Shown here piece by piece: positions 24,701-36,700 of a stretch of DNA of 64,000 nt. The notes under the pieces are model-generated. The model was given only the letters and a program-made list of their open reading frames with translations, made no database searches and was not told the DNA's origin. The first letter of the stretch is position 1, and every line of letters starts with the position of its first letter. The DNA is from Chaetoderma sp. LZ-2023a (taxonomy: Eukaryota; Mollusca; Caudofoveata; Chaetodermatida; Chaetodermatidae), in assembly GCA_034401795.1 (NCBI GenBank), contig CM067360.1, positions 122,560,430-122,624,429 on the forward strand, written 5' to 3'. A program made the position numbers and the translations under genes.

Positions 24701-27700
24701 GGCACACTTGTGTTTTCAGGCGAGATGCATGTTCATGAGTTCTCTTCCCTTTTTGTGTGAGTGGGGGCGGTGATGCGAATGTGAATCGGTCCCAAACTTG
24801 TCAGTCCTTCTAGGTCTCCGTGTGACAAGTTTAAGTCTAGATCTTTCTCTAGGGGCAAAAGAGGCTTTGTATGGCTTGCCCCTTCCCACCAGGTTACTGA
24901 TCAAATCTGGTGTTGTATGATAAGTAATGTAATGGTAAGTATTGATCGAAGGCGAATGAAGGAAATTTCAAGTTCCCTTTCTCCGAGATCTAACAATACT
25001 TACCATTGCATTATGGACCCTGCCTTCCAGCCTCATGGAGGCAAGCCCTGAGTTAGTTCTTGTGTGGTAGCTATGCAAACAATGTAACTGGCTCATGGTG
25101 GTGGGTACCCATTTGTTGGGGGTGGGTGGGTACCCGGTTCCAGGAGCCGGTTAGAGCATTCTAAATCTGAAGATTCTTAGGGCACAGCAATTGAGGGTGC
25201 TGCTATCTATAAGTAATGTAATGGTAAGTATTGTTAGATCTCGGAAAAAGGGAAATTGAAATTTCCTTCACTCCACAGCGTAGTGGCTACTACTATAGGG
25301 CGAACCTTTTCTAGCTTAGCCCCGCCCACTTATTATGTGCGTGAGGATCGATTTGAAACTTTGAAACCTGAATTCCCAGAATCTAAATTTCACAGTAAGG
25401 TGTTGAATATTTTGAAACTAATTTGACTGGAAGCTGTTGTTTCCTATAGTAGCATGATCTCCCAGTCAAATTAGTCTCAAAATATGTACACGTGTTGAGA
25501 TAAATTAACCCTTTCAAAATATTGTTTTCATTCAGAAATTCATCAAAGACATAGCATTCGTACACTTGTCATACTTGTGTGACAGACTTTTTGAGTTTCA
25601 TGATATCTTGTAACGTCAGATAACTAATGACGTAATGGACCTTTCCAGTTTTAGCTATTCTCCGCCAATCCCTAGCTAAGCTCCACCAACACCTCACTCA
25701 TCTTGTGATCGATCAATCCCCGAACTCCTTGACTATCAATTTCCAGAAAACTATTCAGGTAGGCTGTTTAATATTTTAAAACTAATTTAACTGTGTGCTG
25801 TTGCTGCCTAAATTAGTTTCAAAATATTCAACAGCATGTTTATTAAATAGCAGACATACAATTCTTACAACGTGTCGGACTATTAAGCATTTAAGATGGA
25901 CTAAATCGAGTCATTCATGTGGTAATTCATTAGGACATCATCCTACATGTCGCCTAGTTGATTATAACATCATATGATGGATCGCTAAACTGGAAATGTT
26001 ATTTGATTATGCCATAGATACTGTGAGTGACAGATCAGATATGATCACTCCATTACAGTCTCAGTCTCAATAGTCTATCTCCTCACATGCAGAGTCTTCC
26101 AAACAGTATGTAGGAGAAAGAGAGATGATATGTGGTGAGAGAGTGAAAGAAGGTCATATAACCCAAATTTGTGATAGGTAGCGAAGAGGGGTCATGGTAT
26201 TTAGTTGGTGGATCCAGTAGGCTTCCTTGCATCTCCAGAGTGGAGTGTTATTGTCCACATTATGGTCTCAGAACTTTGATGCTGCTGATGGAAACGCATG
26301 TTGTTTTATAATGAGGCAGATTGAAATGCCTGGCGATAGAAGAATCTATGTTGTGACTAATATCCCTGAAGTGCTCCTGTATTCTCATCTCAAACTGGTG
26401 TTTTGTTTTGCCAACATATTGTTTTTGGCAATATGTACAAGTCTTGAGATAAAGTAACCCTTTACTAGTAATGCCGTCCAAAACCAGCCGATGAAGTGTT
26501 CTAGCGGAATGGATATTTGCAGGGCAAAAGAAGACTATTTTTTAAAGTTTACCCCTGTAATGATTGGCTCTGTAACCGAGCCAGTCATTCCAGTGGTAAA
26601 TTTTCAAAAATAGTCCTTTCTTGCCCTGTAAATGAACACTCAAAAGGAAAATGTTTATTTCAATTTTTCTCAGCCAAATTTGACCATTAAAGGGTTAAAT
26701 TCCTGTTTAGATAATTGCCAATAATTCTGGCTGGTGCACTTCGTATGTAACAGACCTCTGAAATCACAGCCAAGAACACCTCCGCTCTATTACCAATCAA
26801 TAGAGATACTGGTACATGTATATACAATGTATTATCTTAAACAGATCATTGTTGAACACTTAACATTTAAGTTGTTATTACACCACAAAAACATTCATTA
26901 CCGTTCAATCACTACTTGCTAAATCAATTATCTGCATTTTGCTACCAGAATAAGATTTTTATGCCTGCATACCCACCTCCCCATGCCTTTTCCTATACCT
27001 ATGGACCCTCAACCAGGCCTCTGGTTGAGTCCCCTCTCCAGCCTACCATCAAGTATAGACTGGCACCAGTCTATACTCACCTCATAGTGACGCTTGTCGC
27101 TAGGCGCGCTCGCGCATGCGCATTAGAGCCCGAATAGGAAACAGATTCACTTTTCAATTATTCTGCAAGCAGAATAGTTGGCCAAAAATATTTGAATAAA
27201 TTTTGTGTTTTGCGCTGTGACAGCTGTACCTGTGTCTTTATATCAAGGATATAATCATACCTAATATGAAGTCAATCCTCCCTAAGTTACGTCTAAGGAA
27301 GTATAATTGTGTTTGTACGGTATCTTATAGACGAATTTGAGATATTACCGGTTTTCGCGAAGATCGTATTATTTCGTGGTATCTTGATTGTTATGCCTAT
27401 CCTAACTCATCATCATCATTAATAATGTCCAGTCCATATTGAGAGCCTGTAACAAAGTTATTTTAGTGCATTATAAGGATTATTTTAAAAGAAAATACCT
27501 TGAAGGTTTCTTGAGAGTCAGGAATTTGAATTTTCCCGCCGTTAAAAACTGAACTGAGGTTTTCTATTGTTGGCGAGTTTGAGTGGTATGCTTCATTGTT
27601 ACGTTTTTTCGTTTGTAGGAGTCAGTGAAATCAGATAAGATTAAATGTACGTCGGCGAAATGTGATCGTCATCACGCAATTGAGTTCGCCGGGCATGTTT

Positions 27701-30700
27701 GTGCGAAGTGTACGACCTGTACAACCACTGCTATGTGTGGGATATGTAAAGGGTGGACGGTTTCGGTTGCGAAATTGTACTTTAAAGATTTGTCGAAACA
27801 ATCGCTGCCCTCTGGTCGTCCTTCCCCTTCCTCCGTTGCTAGCAAGGCAAAGGCGGTGTCCTTTGCTTCAACCTCTGTTCCGTTATCGGTAGCAACGGAG
27901 GGGGGAAATTCATCGGGAAATTCGGATGCCGTGATGGCGCTCTTTGCGCGGTTTGAATCGTTTGCCAATGTATTGACCAAATCGCTCGATGAAAGGATCT
28001 CTTCTGCAATAAAAGAGGCTAAAAGGCAGGAGAGCTCGTCTAGCTCCGAGGGTAGCCCGAAGGCTAGCGGGCGTTCCCGCAAATGGGGGAAGCCGGTCCC
28101 TCTGACCTCGAGACAGGTGTTGGTATCACCAAAAAAGCAGAAGACAGCTAAGCTCTTGAAGGTGTGCTCGGAGAGTGCACCACAGAAAATCCACGTACGA
28201 CTTGCGGGTGACGGGCATAACCCTCAAGCAGTGGTGGCGTCGGCTGAAACCGGCGTCCATGAGGCTAGTACTCATGAAAATGCCAATGTAACGGTGGTTC
28301 CGGTAGTTAAAGTAGTCTCGAGAACGCCTATGCCTAAGAGGTCGATACCTAGTCTTGCTAGTTCCGGTTCCGGTGTGGTAGACTCGGGTCATTTGGACTC
28401 GGGTTTACTTCCGTTTTACGATTATCAGTCTTTTTCCGGCCGGACTTCCGGGATAGCAAGACATCCGGGTCGTCAAGATCCGGTTCCGGCTTCGGTAGCT
28501 TCCGTTTTCGGTAGGACTTCCGGTTTGGGTGGTGATCCGGGTCGGCAAGATCCGGTTACCACTTCCGTTTCAGTAACTTCCGGTCTGTCTTCCGGTTACC
28601 GTTAAAATTCGACTAAAGGACGCAGTTTTTTGGTCAAAACACATGTACTAGAAAGGGGGGGTGCATACTATAATCGAGAACATTCCTTCCGCACATTTTT
28701 GGGTCGAAATTTTTCTTAAAGGGTCACAGATTATACCACGGAAATTGAACTAAATGTTACCCTAGCCAATTCGCGCCGCCTGACGACTATGTTTAATGTA
28801 TACTCCAAAAACACCAAGCGGAAGTGAAATTATTAAATTGGGGCGCCTAAATATTGCTTATTCTTTAATACATATCACTTATTACATCAAAATTAATCCA
28901 GAATTTGACATAAAATGGCATCGAGAAAAGATACATGTATAAATCACGTGATTCGCCTCCAATCGCAAAAGATCTTTATTCTAATTAGAGCGAGTACTCG
29001 GATATAAATATTCTGGACTCGGAAATTGCTATATATCATCATTGCGCGATAGGAACTGAATGTTCCCGTACCTGTTTGATAACCAACTCCCATTAGCGCA
29101 TAAGATTACACAGCGCCTCCAATCACAAAAGAGGCAGATAACCAACTGCCGTTAGCGCATAAGATCACACAGCGCCTCCAAACGCAAAAGAGCCATTACA
29201 ATCTGTTTCTATCACGCTATTTCGATGTTTTCAAGGAGACATTTTATGCCAAAATTAGATTGATTTTGATGTAATAAACAATCTTTATTGAAGATACATG
29301 ATATTTACGCGGTCCTATTTAATAATTTCTCTAACATCATGATAATTTTTAGTCATGCATTAAACATGACGCGGAGTGATGGTTATTTTTGATACCAATT
29401 TTTGATTTTTTAAAGGTACGTTTTTTTCTAAATTTAACAGCGTCTTATACTTGAATACAAGAGTTTTTTGGGCAGATTTTGGTCAAATTTGGGACAGCGT
29501 CCTATATTCGAGGGCGGGCTTTAGTCGAGAAATTACGGTATGTAGGACATCCGGGTCCTAGAGGTCTAGTGTCTACTTCCGTTTCCGGGTCTGTTAACGC
29601 TTCTGGCCATTCCGGATATCCGGAGTCTGAGGACTCTTTTTATTTTCCGAATTCCGGTAGAGGCGTTTCCGGTTCCGGGGTGGACACTAGTCAGTTTACT
29701 TCCGCTTCCGGTATTAGAAGTGTACTTCCGGGTCGGTCAGACCTGGAAGTAATTCCGATTTCTGTTTCCGGTAGGGAGTCAGCTTCCGGTTTAGTGAGAG
29801 AACAAGATTCGTTAGGCCCAGCTAGATTAGGGGATGTTAGAACTTTGATTCTGGTCCAGCAAATTCGCAAAGGTTTTCTCAGGATTCGGCGGATTCTGTT
29901 TATGATTCTTTCCTTCCTCCAAGGGTCATTGATGTTGAGTTATATTCTCATGCGGATTCTTCTTTTCGTGATGCTGTGGTTAATCCGGTTTTTCTAAATA
30001 TTCTTCCCGTTCCTCTTCTCCCTCGTCGAAAGACTTCTCCTCTTCTCATGTTTCTAACTCTTCTCCTCTGTTTAAATCTTCCATTCCGCCTCCTCCGGGC
30101 TTTGCTCGTCTGCATTCTACTCTTCTTTCTTCTTCCTCTCAGGATCAGTGTGATCAGGCTTTTGCTTCTGCTCAAGCAGTTTCGTCTCCTCCTTCCTCTC
30201 TGGCGTCGTCTCCATCATTTGGTCATCTGGATCCGGTTGTTTCGGTGGTTCTGTCCCCTGAACTAGAATTTCAAATTGTTGATTCAGGGTTAGATTTTTC
30301 GCTATTTTCAGTGGTTAGAGATGCTTCATTAGATCGTTCTTTTGTGTCTGCTCGCTTGTCTATTCTTTCAAGATTTTCAGCTTCTTCAGTGGTTCATCGG
30401 CTAGTCAGGAGGCGGGTGGAGATTCTGGGTCCATGCATGCTTCCTATTTTCATGAATCGGTCAGTAGGCCTTCCTCTCCTGTGTTTTCGAGGGCAGGTGA
30501 TTCTTTGGTCTCAGGAGACTTCAATTCTTATAGCTTCTTCTTATTCTCCTCCTCCTCTTCTGTCGTCTATATCTTCTGCTCCAAAGTCAGTCAAGGCCAG
30601 GGATCTGAAGAGATTTTGCCCAGTTAGGGCCTCTTCGGAAGACTGGTCCATGGCTCACAGTTGGATTGCTTCTTCGCTTTCTCTTCCTCTTAAGGAGGAA

Positions 30701-33700
30701 TTCGCTGTGGATCCTCCTTCTTTCGGATCCGCGCTTTCTTCTGCTGATCCTTCTTCATCTTCTCCTCAGGTGCTTCCTATTGACAATTTAGTGGTAGATA
30801 TGTTAGATTTTTTCGTTAATGACTCGGTTAGCTCTGAATTTTCTCTGGATTCCAAGTATGACTCGCCGGTTCAGATTCCCAAGGAGGATTTTTTAAAGGT
30901 AGCTGCTGCTGAGTCTCTGTCTGGTCCTGCTTGGGAGGTTTTATCATCTCAGTTGAAAGAGGTTTCTAAGTCGGATTTTTCTTCGGATCTGTTTAAATGG
31001 GAGTCAGTTTGTAGGTCGCAGATTAAGTCGTCTAATTATCTTGCTCTGCTGTCTGAGGCCGTTCTTAAGGCGGAAGAAAAAGGTGAACAAGTTCCGGTGG
31101 CAGTTTTTCGTTCTTTGGCTGATTTGTCCCGGGGTTCTCTTAATTCTGTTTGTAAGTCGTTAGGATTTATTACTTCCAAACGTCGCTCTAGAAAGCTTTC
31201 TGAGGTTAGGATTTCTGAGGTGTTGAAACAGAATCTTGTGGTTGCGTCTCCTTTCGGGACTGATCTGTTTGGAGAGTCAGCTCCTAGTTTAATTAGGGCA
31301 GAATCTGAGTGCTTGAAGGCCTCTAGGGAGCTTCAAGCTCAGGTTTCGTGGACCAAATCTTCCGGGAAAAGAGATGTTTCTTCGGTTAAGAGCCCTAATT
31401 CTTCACCTAGAAGAAAGAGTCTCAAACCTGATCAGTTTGGAGCTTATCCTTCTAGGGTCATTCATAACTCGAATTTGTCCTCATCTGATCAGCGGGATCG
31501 ATCTGTGGAGGAGGATCGATTCGACTCCATTTCCTCCCATCGTTCGAGGTCGGTAGGGAGGCAGTCTCCTTCGTCTTGGGCGAGGAGAGGTCAGACCCCT
31601 TCTCGCCGTGCGTCTAGATCCAGAGGACGGTTTTCTTTTAGAGGTTTTCAGGGGAAGAGAGTTTGAAGGTTTGGACAGTTCCCGGGTAGGTCCAAATGTC
31701 TCTCTTCTTTATCCCATTCCTTCCCTTCTTCCTCCCCCTTTGGAGCAAGCAGTTCAGTGCTGTGTTCCCAACATGCCAGTAGGAGGGCGCCTTTCTCTGT
31801 TTTGGGCGAAATGGCAAGCCCTCATTCAGGACTCCTGGCTAGTATCCCAGATACGTTGGGGTTACGCTCCGTCATGGATCCGTCATCCTCCTCTTCTCTC
31901 CTTTTGCCCAGTGTGGACTCCAGTTCCCTCCAATCCGGAGAAACTGAGGGCTTTGGAAGAGGAGTTGGAAGCCATGATTGTAAAGAGGGCTATAGAGGAA
32001 GTTCCCAGTTGGCGAGTAGACCCGGGCTACTACTCGACCATCTTTTTAGTACCAAAGAAATCAGGAGGTTGGCGTCCAATCATAAACCTGAAGAAGTTAA
32101 ATCAGAACATTCTCACCCCAAAGTTCAAGATGGAAACGGTTTCCCAGATCATTTCCAGTCTGGATCAGGGAATGTGGACGTCTTCCATAGATTTAAAGGA
32201 CGCTTACTTCCACGTTCTTATTCATCCTGTATTCAGAAAGTTCCTGAGGTTTGCCTACAAGGATCAGGTGTGGCAGTTTCGCACCATGCCCTTCAGCCTG
32301 ACCACGGCTCCCTTCCTTTTTACCCGCATAGTTTCAGCCGTGGCAGTGGATGCCCTGTCTCAGTCCTGGACAGGGATGTTCGCTTATGCCTTCCCTCCTA
32401 CTATTCTGATCCCGTTAGTGTTGAAGAAGGTCAAGGACCAAGTTTGCGAGATTCTTCTGATAGCTCCCTTTTGGCCCAAGAAGATTTGGTTTGTAGACCG
32501 TCTGGATCTTCTGGTAGACTTTCCTCGTCTTCTGCCAGTATCCCAGGACCTTCTATCTCAAGTAAGGGGTCTTTGTGTACATCCAAGTCCAGGAATCTTC
32601 AATCTGTGCGTGTGGCGAATCTCGAGTCTGAAAGCTTCCAGGATAAGTTGTCTGCAAGGTCTCAGGAAATTATTGACTCGGCCAGAAGGAAATCGACCCG
32701 TCGAGTTTACAAGGGTCGCCTTAAAATCTTTGGTAGATGGTGTTCAGACCAAGGTTTCGTGCCCGATTCTGTTTCTATACCACAAGTTTTAGATTTTTTA
32801 GCTTATCTGTTTGACTCTTTACATTTGTCAGCTAACACTGTTAGGGGGTATAGATTTTCACTTGCATCTTCCATTCCTTGTCTTCTGAATGCCGATGTCA
32901 AGGATACTAAGACTCTTAATAGCTTTATTAGAGGTCTAGGTAATATTCGTCCTCAGATTGCTAAGCCTTTACCTGCCTGGAATCTGGTTCTTCAAGTATT
33001 GGCCGGTCGCCATTTTGAACCTATATCGTCTATCAGTCTGAAACTTTTAACTCTTAAAGAGGTTTTTCTTGTGGCTGCTGCATCTGCTAGAAGGCGTTCA
33101 GAGATTCATGCTCTTTAATCAGAAAGGGATAGATTTATAGTGTCAGGTGACGGTTTGGATTTATATCCGAGAAGGGATTTTCTATCTAAAACCCAGTCTA
33201 ACCGTTTTCCTGCTAGTCCTATTATTTTAAAATCTTTGTCGTCTTTTTCGCCTTCAGACAAATTTTGGTGTCCTGTTAGAGCGTTAAGAACTTATAAACA
33301 GCGAACCGATTTTAAAAGAACAGATCCTGCCCACTTATGGGTTTCCTATGTGGAAGAATTATCTAAGCCGGTATCAAAGGCTACGATTGCCAGATGGCTT
33401 TGTGAGACGATTAAGCTTTGCTACGAAATAGCGTCTCCGGATCAAATTAATCTGGCGCATATTAAAGCCCATGATGTTAGGGGCATATCTACTTCTTTCG
33501 CTCTTTTTGCCGGTTCATCGTTAGATGAGGTCATGCAGATGGCAGGATGGAAATCTGAATCTACTTTTACTTCGTTTTATCTAAAAGACCAGAGTGCAGC
33601 AGCTTCATTCTTTCGTAATATTACGATTTTAACTAAAAAAGCCGAAGACCATATACCCAGCACCTCCCACCATTTTCGTTAGGACTGTGCGTCTGTAAAA

Positions 33701-36700
33701 AGGGTGAGAGTCTTCTTTGGTTTTTATTTGGTTCTTTAAGTTCTACTTATCCTTATTTGTTAAATCACGGTGTGATTGAGTTATATGCACTATTATGTTA
33801 TGTTATTAACAATGGGATAAGATTGATTGGATTTTTATCCTGTGTTAATGATTCTCTAAATCTCCTCCCACCGTATGTGGAAATGGGGCACTGACCAAAT
33901 CTACGGGATTAGCAAGTAGTGATTGAACGGTAATGAATGTTTTTGTGGTGTAATAACAACCCCCCACAGACCCCCCGTTGTGGGTTGGTCTGTTGTTTTA
34001 TTAACCACTATAAAAACATACTTACCGTTCAATCACTACGACCCGGCCTCAGCCACCCCTCGTGCTAAGATTTGAGAATCAAATTGGAAATATTTTGCAC
34101 TTAAATTTAGAAAAGTGAATCTGTTTCCTATTCGGGCTCTAATGCGCATGCGTGAGCGCGCCTAGCGACAAGCGTCACTATGAGGTGAGTATAGACTGGT
34201 GCCAGTCTATACTTGATGGTAGGCTGGAGAGGGGACTCAACCAGAGGCCTGGTTGAGGGTCCATAGGTATAGGAAAAGGCATGGGGAGGTGGGTATGCAG
34301 GTATAAAAATCTTATTCTGGTAGCAAAATGCAGATAATTGATTTAGCAAGTAGTGATTGAACGGTAAGTATGTTTTTATAGTGGTTAATAAAACAACTGA
34401 CCAACCCACAAGGGGGGTCTGTGGGGGGGTTTAGACAATTGATCGTCACTTACTACTGTGAATTAGCACAGTTGTGACTTTTGTGTTATAAATAACAGAA
34501 CTTAAGATATGGCGCTGGAAATGAGTTCCAGTTAAAAAAATTTAATCCGCTTTTATCTACACTGTGTTCGCCTATCCAGTCATCCTACACATGCCTGGCC
34601 TGTCATTTAAACTTACAGGCCAGGCATGTGTAGGAAGACTGGATAGGTGAACACGGTGTGGATAAAAGCGGATTTAATTTTCAAACTTGCTGAAGAAAAT
34701 CACCATTATGCATAGTGCATGTCTATTTTTAGACCAAGTGAACATTATTTTGGTAAATTTACTACTGGGATGATATCATGACAGGCTTAGTTATCTTACG
34801 CAGTCATTTGAGTGGTACATTTTAAAAAGATTGTTTCTCTGTGTCTGTAAATGAAAACCTCTGCCCATTACCCTGGTATGTCATTAACACTTAACCCGTA
34901 ACACTCTGATGTCAAAATTTTAAATTTTCAAATTAAATTAAAAGATGAACTGGTGTTAATTTTTCGACGAATTTGGTGGAAGATGGTGCTGTCGTAGACA
35001 GCAACATCGTCCACCAAAATTGTTGAAAAATGTACGCCAGTTTCTTTGGTATTGATACGGTAAAATATAGAATCTGGACACCAGAGGGTAATGGTTAAGG
35101 CTTTAAAATAATGGTCGGGATTGGTCATAGAAATCAACATCTTTGCTTAGTTTTTGTCCAATTGCAGACCAAGAGAATATTATTTCTGAATATTTATCAC
35201 GCACATGTAACTGGCTGACTCCAGCGCCAGTCATTCCAGTGTTAAATTCTTAAAAAATTGTTTTCTCTTATTATGCAAATGAATACTTCATAGCCACTGC
35301 TGGTAGTTCTGTCGAGACAGAAGCTTTAGCAATATGTTTTAGTATACGGTAGGCGTGGTAGGTATGCTTTAAATTCTTAAAACAAAGCGGAAATCTATTT
35401 CATTATCTGATTCACTGTTATCACATGTGCCCAGTAACACCTGTCTATAATGATCACCTGCAGTTCATTTTGTGGCCAAATTATGATGGTTCATTAAGAT
35501 GTGTGGTCTTAAAGAACCAGGGTTTTAGATTATGGTAAATTTAAATTAAATGCACCCAGATTAGTGAACTGAAATTAGACTTGCTGACCGTAACTTTAAC
35601 CATTTAGCCGTCATATTTGTTCAGAAAATTTAAATTTTCTCATAGAAAATCTCAATTTGCAAACCAAGAGAAGATTATTTTTTCAAAGGTTTATCGCTGA
35701 AATAACTGGCATGATAATCGATCCAGTTATTCCAGTGTTATATTTAAATAATAGTCTGCAAATCGACATTAAATGAGGAAAGATTTAGATTTTCTTGACC
35801 AAATTTGACCATCTAAATTGATTGCATCTAATAATCTTTTTCTCTTACTTACAGCTGGAATGAATGGCTGACACTTCCACTGAAGTACAGTGATTTGCCA
35901 AGAAATGCTGTACTTTGCCTAACTATCTGGGACATCTACGGCACCAATAGAGCAATACCTGTAGGCGGTACTCTCATCAGTCTCTTTGGAAAGTCTGGGT
36001 TTGTATAATAATATACCAAACAATTAACACTTTAATGGTCAAGATTGGTCAAGAAAATACAAATATTTGCTTATTGAATGTCCATTTGCAGGTCAAGAGA
36101 AGTTACTTTTGAAAATTTACCAATGGATTGACTGGCTCACTTATTGATCCAGTCATTCCAATGGTAAAATTAAAAATATAAAGTCCTCAATACCACTGCA
36201 GAGGCTAGTTGTGGCTGGTTTGATCAATAAGTGTAATAAATGTAACCAACATACATGTCGTACATGTAGTAAAAACAAAAGTTTATAAAGATAAGGCTTT
36301 ATTATGGTGCCAATGATATTGGTCTCGTTATGCCCATCCTGTTAAGCAAGGCATTACGGTTCCTTCCCCAAAGTATCTTGAAATTTCTTAAGAATATTGG
36401 AATAGTATGGTAGCTGGTAAGTCTCATTTCTGTAACATACGCAACATTGATTTGTGTTGACATACCAATGCCTTTTTGAAGTCTAATGGATTTCAGTCAC
36501 TTGCCTTCTTATGCATCATTTTTTAGAGAAAAGGAAATTTATTTCATTCACGACCTAGTCAAATCACCGTAAGGCATGTTTGACTGTTGAACGATGGTTG
36601 ACTGTCTTCCAGTCGAACACACCATTTTTGTTGCTACATGAAGCAGAAGATGGCTCGACATGGTGATCAAAATGGCGTTTGATCTGAGAATGGACCTTTC

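Larger units (their letters stand above)
15120..25270 (+). mobile_element. DIRS-type retrotransposon 1 (DIRS-A), nested and degraded
   Basis: DIRS elements are copied by reverse transcription and inserted by a tyrosine recombinase. Here the inverted terminal repeats (15120-15310 and about 25050-25270) bracket a gag start, RT/RNase H (18890-20525) and tyrosine recombinase pieces (20042-20599, 23960-24437). An internal complementary region lies at 24920-25015, next to the right repeat. The 15310-17690 stretch is foreign repeat DNA, and 20597-23955 is a nested insertion in the recombinase gene. RT has lost a block between FLVP and the motif before YIDD. The recombinase has lost the segment carrying its HxxR motif. 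It cannot be autonomous. It sits in sense orientation in PIK3C3 intron 2. Confidence 0.9.
26871..34431 (+). mobile_element. DIRS-type retrotransposon 2 (DIRS-B), best preserved
   Basis: This is a full-length DIRS structure. Left repeat 26871-27150, a Cys-rich gag start (27619), gag body (29530-31666), RT (31680-32350), conserved domain, tyrosine recombinase (32450-33682), internal complementary region (33906-34039) and right repeat (34110-34431) follow in order. Both ends carry GTT, and the internal region shows the ends joined through one shared GTT. RT is deleted after TTAPFLF, so catalytic YxDD and RNase H are absent. A 0.93-kb MITE interrupts gag. The recombinase has all four catalytic positions but one stop codon (33116-33118). 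It is sense-oriented in PIK3C3 intron 2. Confidence 0.93.

Noticed and set aside
15120..25270. Reading DIRS-A as an LTR retrotransposon or a retrovirus-like element
   Set aside because: The ends are inverted, not direct, there is an internal complementary region, and a tyrosine recombinase replaces a DDE integrase and protease.
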